From: Lachnospiraceae bacterium
GTDB lineage: Bacteria > Bacillota > Clostridia > Lachnospirales > Lachnospiraceae
Assembly: GCA_009774175.1 (NCBI GenBank)
Contig: VSNG01000025.1
Coordinates: 1 to 58,536, forward strand
DNA: 58,536 nucleotides
Direction of reading: 5' to 3'
The translations under genes were made by a program, and so were the position numbers. Positions within the stretch are counted from its first letter, which is position 1. Each line of letters starts with the position of its first letter. Positions 23,797-32,831 of the stretch are shown here, in pieces. The notes beneath the pieces were generated by a model. The model was given only the letters and a program-made list of their open reading frames with translations. It was not told the DNA's origin and did no database searches.

Positions 23797-24487
23797 CGCT
23801 TTCTTTTATCTCCTCATCCATTCTCAGAGAAAATTCCAAATCGGAGGCAGCTTCCTCCGGTTCCGGTTCCAGTTTCTTAAAAATACCGCTGTAAATCCAG
23901 GCCGCGGCGTAGGCCGGCGCTGAAATGCCAAGCATGATGACAAAAAGAAGCGCATAAGTTGAAAAATACCCAAGCACCAGAGGCAGTATATAGCACGCCA
24001 TCATCAGAATCGTTCTCGGCAGATTGGCAAAAGCCAGCAGCATTGCATTCTTAAGTGTATTTTTTACAGAGTTTTCAAATCTGGCTTGGAGCGGAAATAC
24101 ATACACCGCAATCATTAGAAGAACAAATGCCACCGCCGCCACCGCTATAATCAGAGGTTTTGGAAATACCAGACCGGAATAATTAAAAATCCAGATATCT
24201 CCAACGTAAACCGCCACTACCAGAAGCATCAGAAGCCATATCAGGGTAGCCTGTCTGAAATTTGATCGAAAGGACTTAAAAAATCCTCTGATCAGATAGC
24301 CTTCCTCCCCGCGAACGATTTTGAGAAGTACATAGTGCATCGCCGTAAAAGCCGCCCCTGCGGTGATAACGGGAATACAACAGACAATCATTAAAACGTT
24401 TAAAATTAGCAGATCTCCCACACGGTTTAAAACCCGCATGACAGGACTGTCCATGTCAAAAATTTTACCCATCCGGCAATTCTCCAA
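23789..24487 (-). CDS. yesL: YesL-family (DUF624) membrane protein
   Basis: About five membrane segments spread over 232 residues. The N-terminal SPVMRVLNRVGDLLILNVLMIVCCIPVITAGAAFTAMHYV is characteristic of YesL/DUF624. Such genes usually accompany carbohydrate ABC importers in Firmicutes, but their biochemical function is not known. Here it precedes a diguanylate cyclase by overlap, with a sugar ABC operon further downstream. The acidic C-terminal tail (EPEPEEAASDLEFSLRMDEE) is cytoplasmic. Confidence 0.85.
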   Translation of the reverse strand: MENCRMGKIFDMDSPVMRVLNRVGDLLILNVLMIVCCIPVITAGAAFTAMHYVLLKIVRGEEGYLIRGFFKSFRSNFRQATLIWLLMLLVVAVYVGDIWIFNYSGLVFPKPLIIAVAAVAFVLLMIAVYVFPLQARFENSVKNTLKNAMLLAFANLPRTILMMACYILPLVLGYFSTYALLFVIMLGISAPAYAAAWIYSGIFKKLEPEPEEAASDLEFSLRMDEEIKESDE

Positions 24488-24565
24488 AATATTCTGAATA
24501 TCATTTTATCATACTAAAGTACTGAAAACCATAAAAAAGTTCAAAATATGTAAAAATTAAATGGT

Positions 24566-25822
24566 TTAGATTTTATATTTTGTGCTGACCTGTTGAAACT
24601 GCATGTTAAGCGTCTGATACATTTTCAGGATATTAGCCGTCTCCCGCTTCACCCGGGCCATAATTTCATCATAGGAATCCGCAAGCACCATGACGGCCTG
24701 CCGCTTGAACCGCTTTTTTGCAACCTCTTCATTCAGAATCTTAAGCACCTGCTGCTTTGACATCGCTTCCCGGTAGCTTCTCTTATTGACTAATGCGCTT
24801 ACCACGTCTGCAACCTGCAAAACTCCCTGCTGAATACTGATCTGCTGTTCATTCAGGCGTTTCGGATAGCCGCTCATATCGCCTCTTTCATGGTGGGCCA
24901 GCGCGATATTCACAATCTCGGCATCCATCTTTCCTTCCAGCTTCTCCTGCATAATTCCCACATGCGTGTGAACATGCTTGATTTCCTCAGGTCTCAGCTT
25001 CCTTGGCGCCATAACAATATCCTGCGATATCGCAATCATTCCCAGATCATGAACCAACGCCGCGTAATAAATCATTTCCCTTTCCTGATCAGGCAGGAAC
25101 AGACGGGAAGCAATCTCCTCACAGATGCAGATGGTGGTAACGGTATCGAGTACCATGCCCTCCCTGACAAATCCAAGACAATAAATAAGCATGTCAAGAA
25201 ATTTCTTCTTATTTTCATTGGAAAAAATCATATATTCGGCAATTTCATTCAGCTCCGCCTTATACTCGTCATTTTTCAGCTTTTCTCTAATATTGTACTT
25301 GGAATCGCACTGATAAAACCGATCCAGCCCGGTTGCGGAAAGTTTCGCGCCCGCCTGCTTCTGAAACATACGGGGGTCAAACTGCTCTCCCATTGTGTTG
25401 GCATAAATATCTATCTTCTCGGCAATATTAAGATAGGCGGCCACATCCTTATACTGATAATCCACCGCCTGCAATTTTTCATAATCCCTGCAATGATACA
25501 TGATCACCTTGGCCAGATCAGGCTCCGGAGACAGATATTTAAAGAAGAGATACCCGTAAATGGAATGAGCCATGCTGTCTCTCGTCTCATATTGCAACAT
25601 ATCGTTAATCCGCTTGCGCTCCGTCTTATAGGCGCCGATATCATGCATGGTCGCAATCATAACAATATCTGCAAGCTCAAACTCTTCGTATTTGTTTTCT
25701 TCCTGCAGCATCTTGTAAACGATATACGCCACCCTCGATCCGTGCTCCATCAGGGTCGGATTGATCAGCTTCAAAATATCCCTCATCAACAAATAAATAT
25801 CTTTACTCTTAATATATTCCAT
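24566..25822 (-). CDS. Dual HD-domain (HD-GYP-like) protein
   Basis: The N-terminal half has a divergent HD domain (MHDIGAY near residue 58; CRDYEKL later). The C-terminal half is HD-GYP-like, with VHDLGMIAI at about 256, HTHVG, and HHERGDMSGYP near 307 in place of the usual HHExxDGxGYP, then VADVVSALVNKRSYR. HD-GYP domains hydrolyse cyclic di-GMP. The Lys after HDxG in classic members is Met here and GYP is kept, so activity is possible but not assured. No membrane segment is present. It lies next to a GGDEF gene, so the two could form a local c-di-GMP make/break pair (inference). Confidence 0.8.
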   Translation of the reverse strand: MEYIKSKDIYLLMRDILKLINPTLMEHGSRVAYIVYKMLQEENKYEEFELADIVMIATMHDIGAYKTERKRINDMLQYETRDSMAHSIYGYLFFKYLSPEPDLAKVIMYHCRDYEKLQAVDYQYKDVAAYLNIAEKIDIYANTMGEQFDPRMFQKQAGAKLSATGLDRFYQCDSKYNIREKLKNDEYKAELNEIAEYMIFSNENKKKFLDMLIYCLGFVREGMVLDTVTTICICEEIASRLFLPDQEREMIYYAALVHDLGMIAISQDIVMAPRKLRPEEIKHVHTHVGIMQEKLEGKMDAEIVNIALAHHERGDMSGYPKRLNEQQISIQQGVLQVADVVSALVNKRSYREAMSKQQVLKILNEEVAKKRFKRQAVMVLADSYDEIMARVKRETANILKMYQTLNMQFQQVSTKYKI

Positions 25823-25846
25823 ATGCTTCTCCCGTCCCCTGATCCG

Positions 25847-26317
25847 TCACAGCACAAATTCCATCGGCGTATAGATAATACCGTCCCTCTTCTCCTGTGG
25901 GCGCAGATCCCGAAATCCCAATTTGTGATAAAATTCAACCCCGTAAGGAGAAGAATTTACCGTCACACGGGATGCCTGCACCTCTGTCAGAAGATAATTT
26001 GACAAATACTGCATAAGCGCCCGTCCGATTCCCTGCCTGTGATACTTTTCATCCACAAACAGCAAAGAAATGTGTGTCGTATCGCGCAGCGTGATCATCC
26101 CCACAATTTTCTTTCCGTCCAGTGCGACAAACATCTGATAAGACCCAACGACGAACATTCGGTAAAGCGTCGAATCCGTAATAAAATTTTCAAAGTTTCT
26201 TACGCCCTCGGGAGAATAGACATCCGCCTCAAATCGCAAAAAAGTCCGCCATGCCAGCGACATGGCATCCTCCCATTCATCCCGATATGCATTTCTGATC
26301 TGATACGGCATTTCCAA
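25847..26317 (-). CDS. GNAT-family N-acetyltransferase
   Basis: A single GNAT domain of 156 residues. The acetyl-CoA binding motif A is SLLFVDEKYHRQGIGRALMQYL (RQGIGRAL), and the C-terminal SSPYGVEFYHKLGFRDL is motif B. The substrate is unknown. It lies 24 bases upstream of the HD-domain gene and may share its transcript. Confidence 0.9.
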   Translation of the reverse strand: MEMPYQIRNAYRDEWEDAMSLAWRTFLRFEADVYSPEGVRNFENFITDSTLYRMFVVGSYQMFVALDGKKIVGMITLRDTTHISLLFVDEKYHRQGIGRALMQYLSNYLLTEVQASRVTVNSSPYGVEFYHKLGFRDLRPQEKRDGIIYTPMEFVL

Positions 26318-26388
26318 AACAATCCGATTCTCCTTTTACCTTCCTGCTTATTTTACCGTATTTTTTAGGAAATTACAACCTGTAGCAG

Positions 26389-27381
26389 TTATTTCGCCGC
26401 CTCGCTCCCCACCTTATTGACCAGAGGAAGTCCGTTTTCCAGCGCATAGGCGTTCTCCAGAGTCACTTTGGCAATGGCCTGCATGGCCTCCTTTGTGAAA
26501 AAGCCCATATGAGAAGTGATCAGCACGTTGGGGAAGGTCATAAGACGCGCCAGATTCTCGTCCCGCATAATCTCATTGGACTTGTCTTCATAAAAAATTC
26601 CTTCCTCCTCCTCGTAAACATCCAGTCCCACGCCGCCGAACTTCCCAGCTACCAGTCCGTCAATCAAAGCGTCCGTATCAATCAGCGCGCCTCTGGAAGT
26701 ATTAACCAGATACACCCCGTCTTTCATATTTGCAATCGTCTGCGCATTGATCAGATGTTTTGTCTCCGAGGTCAAAGGACAATGCAGTGAAATCACATCC
26801 GAACGCTCCATAAGCTCCTGTACCGATACATATTCCACGTCCAGCTCTTTATTCGGATAAGGATCGTAGGCCAGCACCTCCATACCGAATCCGTTGCAGA
26901 TACGGATCATGGCCTGCCCGATTTTACCCGTTCCCACCACGCCGGCAGTCTTGCGGTACAAGTCCACGCCCATAAGCCCATGCAGGCTCATATTAAATTC
27001 CCTCGTCCTGTTATAGGCCTTGTGCGTATAGCGGTTCACGGTCATCAGCATGGTCATGGCAAATTCAGCAACCGCCTCCGGAGAATAGCTGGGCACGCGC
27101 AATACCTGTATTTTATCTTCCGCCGCCTTCACATCCACATGATTAAAGCCGGCGCTCCGCAGAAGAATCGCCTTCACATGCATATCGTAAAGCTGCTGAA
27201 TCATGTCCGCGTTCACGTAATCATTCACAAAAATGCAGACCGCATCATAACCCTTCGCCAGAGAAACCGTCTCCTGATGAAAAGGCACTTCATAAAAGTG
27301 AATTTCAAACCCATATTCCTTTCCCATGGGCTCAAACCATATCCTGTCGTAGGGTTTTGTGCTGAAAAAAGCTATCTTCAT
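26389..27381 (-). CDS. NAD-dependent D-lactate dehydrogenase (2-hydroxyacid dehydrogenase)
   Basis: Reduces pyruvate to D-lactate with NADH. The Rossmann motif VGTGKIGQAM lies near residue 148, with an acidic cofactor residue downstream (YDPYPN). The catalytic Arg is in NTSRGALID, Glu in the GLDVYEEEEGIF region, and His in TSHMGFFTKEA. The EEEGIFYED block is characteristic of D-lactate dehydrogenases. Length 330 is standard, and AAGAGGAGG precedes the ATG. As a single gene it would support mixed-acid fermentation. Confidence 0.93.
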   Translation of the reverse strand: MKIAFFSTKPYDRIWFEPMGKEYGFEIHFYEVPFHQETVSLAKGYDAVCIFVNDYVNADMIQQLYDMHVKAILLRSAGFNHVDVKAAEDKIQVLRVPSYSPEAVAEFAMTMLMTVNRYTHKAYNRTREFNMSLHGLMGVDLYRKTAGVVGTGKIGQAMIRICNGFGMEVLAYDPYPNKELDVEYVSVQELMERSDVISLHCPLTSETKHLINAQTIANMKDGVYLVNTSRGALIDTDALIDGLVAGKFGGVGLDVYEEEEGIFYEDKSNEIMRDENLARLMTFPNVLITSHMGFFTKEAMQAIAKVTLENAYALENGLPLVNKVGSEAAK

Positions 27382-27470
27382 AATTTCCTCCTCTTAAAAA
27401 AGTTTTAATGTTTTAATAGCGCATATTTCAGATATTTAGTATCTGCAAAAGCCTTTAATCTATTCGCAAA

Positions 27471-27497
27471 AGGAGACGCTGCATTGCAGAGTCTCCT
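27471..27497 (-). terminator. Terminator of the metG operon
   Basis: On the minus strand AGGAGAC and GTCTCCT pair, with an inner TGCA/TGCA stem, followed by TTTTG. It lies after the small secreted-protein gene. Confidence 0.75.
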
Positions 27498-27512
27498 GTC
27501 GTATACACCTCT

Positions 27513-27854
27513 TCATTCCTGCTCTTTTTCTGCAAATAAACCGTTGAAAAATCCGCTTACGCTCTCTTTGACGCTCTCAAAAAAACCGTCTTTCGCGCCC
27601 TCCACCGCGCTGTCCACAGCTTCCTCTATCACCTGATCCGCCTGCTCCACAACTTCTCCCAGCGCTTCGTCAGCCTGTTCCACCGCTGCGGACCCGTACT
27701 CTTCATACATACCCTTCACCTGACCGACAAGCTCCTGCGCTTCCGACTCAATATCCTCCATGGCAGATCCGCGCCCATCGCGCGGCTGTGTGACAATCAG
27801 ACAGGCCACGCAAAGAATCGCCGCCAGACACAAAAGCTTAAAAAGTTTTTTCAT
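27513..27854 (-). CDS. Small secreted or membrane-anchored helical protein
   Basis: I do not recognise this 113-residue protein. The N-terminus MKKLFKLLCLAAILCVACLIV is a signal or anchor segment; CLAAILCVAC is not a clean lipobox. The rest is acidic and helical (EQADEALGEVVEQADQVIEEAVDSA), with an amphipathic end FFESVKESVSGFFNGLF. It lies 13 bases after the hydrolase gene in the metG operon. Confidence 0.75.
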   Translation of the reverse strand: MKKLFKLLCLAAILCVACLIVTQPRDGRGSAMEDIESEAQELVGQVKGMYEEYGSAAVEQADEALGEVVEQADQVIEEAVDSAVEGAKDGFFESVKESVSGFFNGLFAEKEQE

Positions 27855-27867
27855 TCTCTCTCCTCAA

Positions 27868-28806
27868 TCAGGTGACTTTCTGTAAAATGAAGCGATAGAT
27901 ATCTCCGTATACGCTCTCCCTGTCTGCTTCGTTTAGTATTTCATGTCTGTCACCGGGATAAAGTTTCATCTGTACCTGTTCCATGCCAAGTTCTTCAAAG
28001 GAATGAAAAACCCGCTCTACTGCTTTTCCCCGTTCTCCCACCGGATCCTCCTGACCGGATACAAAGAAGATCGGAAGGTCTTTTGGCATCTGCCGCAGCT
28101 TTTCCGTCTCGTACAGATTCCAGATCAGCTTCATTAACGTCTGAAACCCGTTAGCCGTGAAGATAAAATCACACAGCGGATCCTCTTTATGGCGTTTTGC
28201 GTTCTCAGGATCAAGGCTGATCCAGCTGCCGGAATCTGCGGGCCCAGCCGTAAGCCCTCTGTTATAGGCGCTGAACAGCATCCTGTCCAACCGCCTGCAT
28301 ACGTGCCTTGGCCCCGCCACAGCGCTCAACACCGTGGCAAGCGCCCATGCAAAAATAATCAGCCGTTTTGAATGCATACCCGTACCCATGATAACGGCGC
28401 CATCTATGCCGCCGCCATATCGCATGAGATAGTTGCGCAGGATAAAGGAGCCCATGCTGTGACCCAGAATAATATAGGGAACGCCCGGATACTGCTCCTG
28501 CATCATCTTTTTGAGCCTGTGTTCATCCCTCACAAGCACCGTGGCTGCATCTTCCCTGCAAAAATATCCTCTGATCTCCCCTTCTTTTACGGAAAGACCA
28601 TGTCCCAGATGATCATCACCCACCACGAGAATACCTTTTTCGGCCATAAACCGCGCAAACGCATCGTAACGGTCAATATATTCCGACATACCGTGCACAA
28701 TCTGTAAAATACAGATAGGTTTCTCCGTATCCGGTATCCATTTTATAGCATGAAGCTTATGTTCGCCGTCCCGCGAACCAAAATAAAATTCTTCTTTTTC
28801 CGTCAT
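27868..28806 (-). CDS. Alpha/beta hydrolase (S33/monoacylglycerol lipase-like)
   Basis: A cytoplasmic serine hydrolase of the lysophospholipase-like group. The nucleophile elbow GHSMGS is at about residue 115, the oxyanion HG is in ILQIVHGMSEY, the acid is in FFVSGQEDPVG, and the catalytic His is in YPGDRHEILNE. No signal peptide is seen. Its natural ester substrate is unknown. It begins directly at the metG stop codon, so the two are co-transcribed. Confidence 0.9.
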   Translation of the reverse strand: MTEKEEFYFGSRDGEHKLHAIKWIPDTEKPICILQIVHGMSEYIDRYDAFARFMAEKGILVVGDDHLGHGLSVKEGEIRGYFCREDAATVLVRDEHRLKKMMQEQYPGVPYIILGHSMGSFILRNYLMRYGGGIDGAVIMGTGMHSKRLIIFAWALATVLSAVAGPRHVCRRLDRMLFSAYNRGLTAGPADSGSWISLDPENAKRHKEDPLCDFIFTANGFQTLMKLIWNLYETEKLRQMPKDLPIFFVSGQEDPVGERGKAVERVFHSFEELGMEQVQMKLYPGDRHEILNEADRESVYGDIYRFILQKVT

Positions 28807-30822
28807 TTAACAAATCTCCGATCCGGCCGGCATAAACCGTTCCGGCGTCATCACCGCAAGATTACCTTCTTCATCCGCGGCGCTTAAAATCATTCCTTCG
28901 GACATCTGTCCCGCAATCTCTCTCGGTTTCAGATTTACAAGCACCATAACGCGCTTACCCACAAGCTCCTCCGGCTTATAATACTGCTTGATGCCCGAAA
29001 GAATCTGTCTTGTGCCGCCTCCCACCTGTATCTTAAACTTTAACAGTTTTTTGGATTTCGGCACTTCCTCGCACGCAAGCACCAGCCCTACCTGAAACTG
29101 GCATTTATCAAAATCGTCGTAGGTAATCTCAGCCTTCGGCGCAAGCTCCACAAACTTTTCATCCATGCCCGACTTCTCTTCCTCGCACGCCTCAGACTTT
29201 CTCTGCGCAAACATTGCTTCCACCTTCTCCATAACCTCCGCAAGATCCTGCCTTGCAAAAAGTATTTCAGGTGTCTGCGTCACCTGTGTACCGGAAGGAT
29301 ACAGTGTGGACGCCGTAGCGATATCCTGCTTCGACGCACATGTTTCCAGTACGGCAAAGTCTGCTAACGGCGCATTCATCTGCTCGGAAATCCGCTTAGC
29401 CGTCTCAGGCATATAGGGCTCCAAAAGAGACGCACCCACCAGAATCGCATTGGATAGGTTATAAAGCACCGTAGCCAGCCTGTCGCGCTTTGTCTCATCC
29501 TTGGCAAGCGCCCACGGCATCGTCTCGTCAATATATTTATTGCTGCGCTTAAACAGTGTAAATATTTCCGTTATCGCATCCGCCACGCGCAGTTCGTCCA
29601 TCTTACGGGATACCTTGTTGTAGGTATCCGTAAGCACGCGCGCCAGATCGGCGTCCACATCCTCTGCGCCGGCATCCACGCCAACCTTCTTATTCTCCAC
29701 CTTACCGCTAAAATATTTATTGCTCATGGAAATGGTTCTGTTCACCAGATTTCCCAATGTATTGGCCAGATCGGAGTTCATGCGCTCTACCATCAGATCC
29801 CAGGTAATTACGCCGTCATTTTCAAAAGGCATCTCGTGCAGCACGAAATAGCGCACTGCGTCCACCCCAAAGAAGTCAATCAGATCATCCGCATAAATCA
29901 CATTCCCTTTGGATTTGCTCATCTTCCCGTCGCCCTGTAAAAGCCAGGGGTGTCCAAACACCTGCCTGGGCAGGGGTTCGCCCATGGCCATAAGGAAAAT
30001 GGGCCAGTAAATTGTATGGAAGCGAATGATATCCTTGCCGATCAAATGAAGATCCGCCGGCCAGAATTTGCCGTACTGCTCGCCGCTTTCCCCGTCGGCG
30101 TCATATCCGATGCCGGTGATATAGTTTGAAAGCGCGTCCATCCACACATAGATCACATGCTTGTCGTCAAAATCCACAGGAATGCCCCACTTATAAGAAG
30201 TTCTGGACACACACAGATCCTGTAGTCCCGGCAGAAGGAAATTATTCATCATCTCGTTTTTACGGGAAACCGGCTGAATAAATTCCGGGTGGGCATTGAT
30301 ATGCGCAATCAGCTTGTCCGCATACTTGCTCATTTTAAAGAAATAAGCCTCTTCCTTTGCGGGCTTCACTTCTCTGCCGCAGTCTGGGCACTTACCGTCC
30401 ACAAGCTGGGATTCCGTCCAGAAAGACTCGCAGGGCGTACAGTACATTCCCTCATAATATCCCTTATAGATATCACCCTGATTATACAGCTTTTTAAAAA
30501 TCTTCTGCACCTGCTTTTCATGATAATCGTCTGTGGTGCGGATAAATTTATCATAAGATGTATTTAAGGCGTCGCAGATTCTGCGGATCTCTCCCGCCAC
30601 ATTATCCACAAAGGCCTTCGGCGTGACGCCAGCCTCCTGCGCTTTCAGCTCAATCTTCTGCCCATGCTCGTCCGTACCCGTCTGGAAGAACACATCATAG
30701 CCGTCTTTTCTCTTAAAGCGGGCAATACTGTCCGCCAGCACGATCTCGTAGCTGTTCCCGATATGCGGTACTCCGGAAGTATAGGCAATCGCCGTTGTAA
30801 TATAATATTTTCCCTTATTCAT
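28807..30822 (-). CDS. metG: Methionyl-tRNA synthetase with C-terminal tRNA-binding domain
   Basis: Charges tRNA-Met with methionine. The class I HIGH motif is HIGN in GVPHIGNSYEI, the zinc knuckle is CTPCESFW...CPDCGR, and KMSKS is present in full near residue 299. A C-terminal EMAP-like tRNA-binding domain (FQVGLVLACEEVPKSKKLLKF onward) completes the protein. The frame extends to 30840, but the ATG at 30822, with AAAGGAAG eight bases upstream, gives MNKGKYYIT. I see no T-box in the 118-base leader. Confidence 0.97.
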   Translation of the reverse strand: MNKGKYYITTAIAYTSGVPHIGNSYEIVLADSIARFKRKDGYDVFFQTGTDEHGQKIELKAQEAGVTPKAFVDNVAGEIRRICDALNTSYDKFIRTTDDYHEKQVQKIFKKLYNQGDIYKGYYEGMYCTPCESFWTESQLVDGKCPDCGREVKPAKEEAYFFKMSKYADKLIAHINAHPEFIQPVSRKNEMMNNFLLPGLQDLCVSRTSYKWGIPVDFDDKHVIYVWMDALSNYITGIGYDADGESGEQYGKFWPADLHLIGKDIIRFHTIYWPIFLMAMGEPLPRQVFGHPWLLQGDGKMSKSKGNVIYADDLIDFFGVDAVRYFVLHEMPFENDGVITWDLMVERMNSDLANTLGNLVNRTISMSNKYFSGKVENKKVGVDAGAEDVDADLARVLTDTYNKVSRKMDELRVADAITEIFTLFKRSNKYIDETMPWALAKDETKRDRLATVLYNLSNAILVGASLLEPYMPETAKRISEQMNAPLADFAVLETCASKQDIATASTLYPSGTQVTQTPEILFARQDLAEVMEKVEAMFAQRKSEACEEEKSGMDEKFVELAPKAEITYDDFDKCQFQVGLVLACEEVPKSKKLLKFKIQVGGGTRQILSGIKQYYKPEELVGKRVMVLVNLKPREIAGQMSEGMILSAADEEGNLAVMTPERFMPAGSEIC

Positions 30823-30958
30823 GACACGCTTCCTTTCCACTTACCTTCTAATCTTCAAGTCTATCCTAAAGGCGCGCGGTTGTCAATTCCTGCCAGAGCC
30901 TGATTTTCCCTTTACATGCCAGAGCCTGATTTTTCCTTTGCCTTTTATATCCCGTCTG

Positions 30959-31807
30959 TTAAAAATTCAGATAATACGCCATACCCGGTATACCCGCCGC
31001 ATTTTCCATATACGGAACATGTATAAATCCATTACTACCACCCGTATATCGGCACAGCGAAAAGTCGTGCCCCTCATATCTCCAGACAGGGGCCGGACTG
31101 GTTACGACTCCTTTTGCGCATCCCGTAAACAGAATGTATTCCTGATCGCCAATATACCATTCGAATCCCTCCTTATCGTCCCCGTTAATCTTAACTTCCT
31201 GACTGACGCGCAGCGCCCCTGTCTTTTTGCCTTCCTTATATCCATTTTCATAATAACTCTGATTATCCCCTCCCGTACCCAGAAGCAATGTACCGTTTAC
31301 CCATGCCGCCGTTCCCGCAGACAAATTCTCTTCGGACGCCGCCGTTACCCCAAACGGCACGGACTGACTGGCCGCAATGCCTTCCACAAGCGCATTCAAA
31401 TCTATTTCCTTTGGATCGACACAGTTTTCCCCGGACGGCCCTGTATGTACAATATGAATATTCTCCTCTGTCTGCAATGGTATTCCGTCTCCCGTTGTAA
31501 AATAAGTATTCATGGAATTAAGCTGGTTTACTACTCTGCATTTAAACAAATCAAGCCTGTCGGCAAGCTTTTTAAAATCCTCCGAATCAATCACCACCAC
31601 ATCGTCCCCGTTCTGGTAAGTAATCTTACCGTAAGACTGAAAGCCGCTTCCCGTGTCGATATCCTTCGCATCCGCCGTAAGGGCCGCGCTGCACGCTCCA
31701 AATACCACCGCCAATGCCAGCAGCACGGACAGACAACGTTTTTCTGTGGGTCTTTCTTCTGCAAATCTCTTTCCTGCAGCTATTTTCCCTGTAATTTTTC
31801 TCCTCAT
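30959..31807 (-). CDS. Unrecognised exported protein (third gene of surface module)
   Basis: A long signal-type N-terminus (basic region, then CLSVLLALAVVFGACSAALTADAKD) predicts export. The mature part of about 235 residues contains YGKITYQNGDDVVVIDSEDFKKLADRLD, SAGTAAWVNGTLLLGTG and GYKEGKK, with five cysteines. I do not recognise a named family. The start overlaps the stop of the preceding gene by four bases (ATGA), so the two are coupled. Function unknown. Confidence 0.8.
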   Translation of the reverse strand: MRRKITGKIAAGKRFAEERPTEKRCLSVLLALAVVFGACSAALTADAKDIDTGSGFQSYGKITYQNGDDVVVIDSEDFKKLADRLDLFKCRVVNQLNSMNTYFTTGDGIPLQTEENIHIVHTGPSGENCVDPKEIDLNALVEGIAASQSVPFGVTAASEENLSAGTAAWVNGTLLLGTGGDNQSYYENGYKEGKKTGALRVSQEVKINGDDKEGFEWYIGDQEYILFTGCAKGVVTSPAPVWRYEGHDFSLCRYTGGSNGFIHVPYMENAAGIPGMAYYLNF

Positions 31808-32808
31808 AAATTCTCTCCTTTCTCATTCGCGGGTTTCTTCTCTGTCTCTTCCGTTACAGGCTGCGTTTCTTTTCCGGCGCAGTCGTTTCCTGACACGGAT
31901 TCGGGCGGCTTTTTCTCATCTTCGGCCGGTTCTGCGGTTTCGCCGGGCTCCGGGAACTCAGGCTTCTCTTCGGCCGGTTCCGCGGTTTCGCCGGGCTCCG
32001 GGAACTCAGGCTTCTCTTCGGCCGGTTCCGCCGCTTCGCCGGATCCCGGAGACTTCGATTCCTCCTCAGCTTCCTCTGCCGTCTCCGGCTCCTCATTGGA
32101 CGTCTCCGGCTCCTCATCGGACGATTCTGTCACCTCCATCTGTTTTTCCGGCCGAGGCGCAGATTCCTCCCTGATCTGACAGCCGCAGTCCATGCAGGTT
32201 TTGATACAGAAGTCGCCCGTCTCATCCCACGTATGATAATAGGCGAAATGCTCCTCTTCCACCGGCTCATATCCCGGACAGTACGCTGTGCCGTCCAGAA
32301 GACATCTGCTCCGATGGCACGTCTCATCCACCATATCAAAGGTCAGCTCATGCGCCGCTTCCCTCTCCCACCGATAGCCGCAGGCGCATATAAACCGCCT
32401 GCCGGGAACCTCTCTTTCTGCGGCAAAAATCGTACACTCCTCCTCCGACTCCGCTTTATGGTTCTGCACCAAATCATACTCATCTCCGCAGATTGCGCAA
32501 TGTCTTGTATGGGTCCTTTCGTTCACATCCCTGTATTCCCACAGATGGGTATGCGTATAATAATCGGGACCGAAAGCCTCCGTCGAGTCCACAGACATTT
32601 TTTCATCCAAAATCAGAAAATCCGACTCATAAATTCCGGCCTTCCCATCCTCATCCTGATAAAGCAGATTTCCCCGGGCGGCAAGTTCCTTCGCATACAC
32701 CGTCAATCCCGTCCGGGGACACCATACCGCCATATACAGCGCGCAGCACAGGCAGCCTGATAAAATCAAAAGCCTGTTATTCACCCTTTTTTTCACCCTT
32801 CTCTTCAT
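31804..32808 (-). CDS. Unrecognised exported Cys/His-rich protein with acidic repeat tail
   Basis: After an N-terminal membrane or signal segment (LLILSGCLCCALYMAVWC), residues 85-220 hold several Cys/His motifs: HTHLWEYRD, CAICGDEYD, CACGYRW, CHRSRCLLDGTAYC and CMDCGC. They resemble the HxW...CxxCG units found in many Clostridial surface proteins and could bind zinc or form disulfides. The C-terminal third is acidic and Pro-rich, with a 16-residue repeat (EKPEFPEPGETAEPAE) and the motif SVSGND. It is the middle gene of a three-gene operon. Function unknown. Confidence 0.8.
   Translation of the reverse strand: MKRRVKKRVNNRLLILSGCLCCALYMAVWCPRTGLTVYAKELAARGNLLYQDEDGKAGIYESDFLILDEKMSVDSTEAFGPDYYTHTHLWEYRDVNERTHTRHCAICGDEYDLVQNHKAESEEECTIFAAEREVPGRRFICACGYRWEREAAHELTFDMVDETCHRSRCLLDGTAYCPGYEPVEEEHFAYYHTWDETGDFCIKTCMDCGCQIREESAPRPEKQMEVTESSDEEPETSNEEPETAEEAEEESKSPGSGEAAEPAEEKPEFPEPGETAEPAEEKPEFPEPGETAEPAEDEKKPPESVSGNDCAGKETQPVTEETEKKPANEKGENL
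31921..32016 (-). repeat. Two tandem 48-base repeats
   Basis: 31921-31968 and 31969-32016 differ at a single base and encode EKPEFPEPGETAEPAE twice; a degenerate third copy follows. The near-identity indicates a recent duplication. Confidence 0.85.
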
Positions 32809-32831
32809 CCTTTCCCTCCTTTTTTCGTCGC

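Noticed and set aside
30823..30958. T-box or S-box riboswitch upstream of metG
   Set aside because: The leader is short and shows no T-box sequence or antiterminator; only a 17-base direct repeat (TGCCAGAGCCTGATTTT) is seen.
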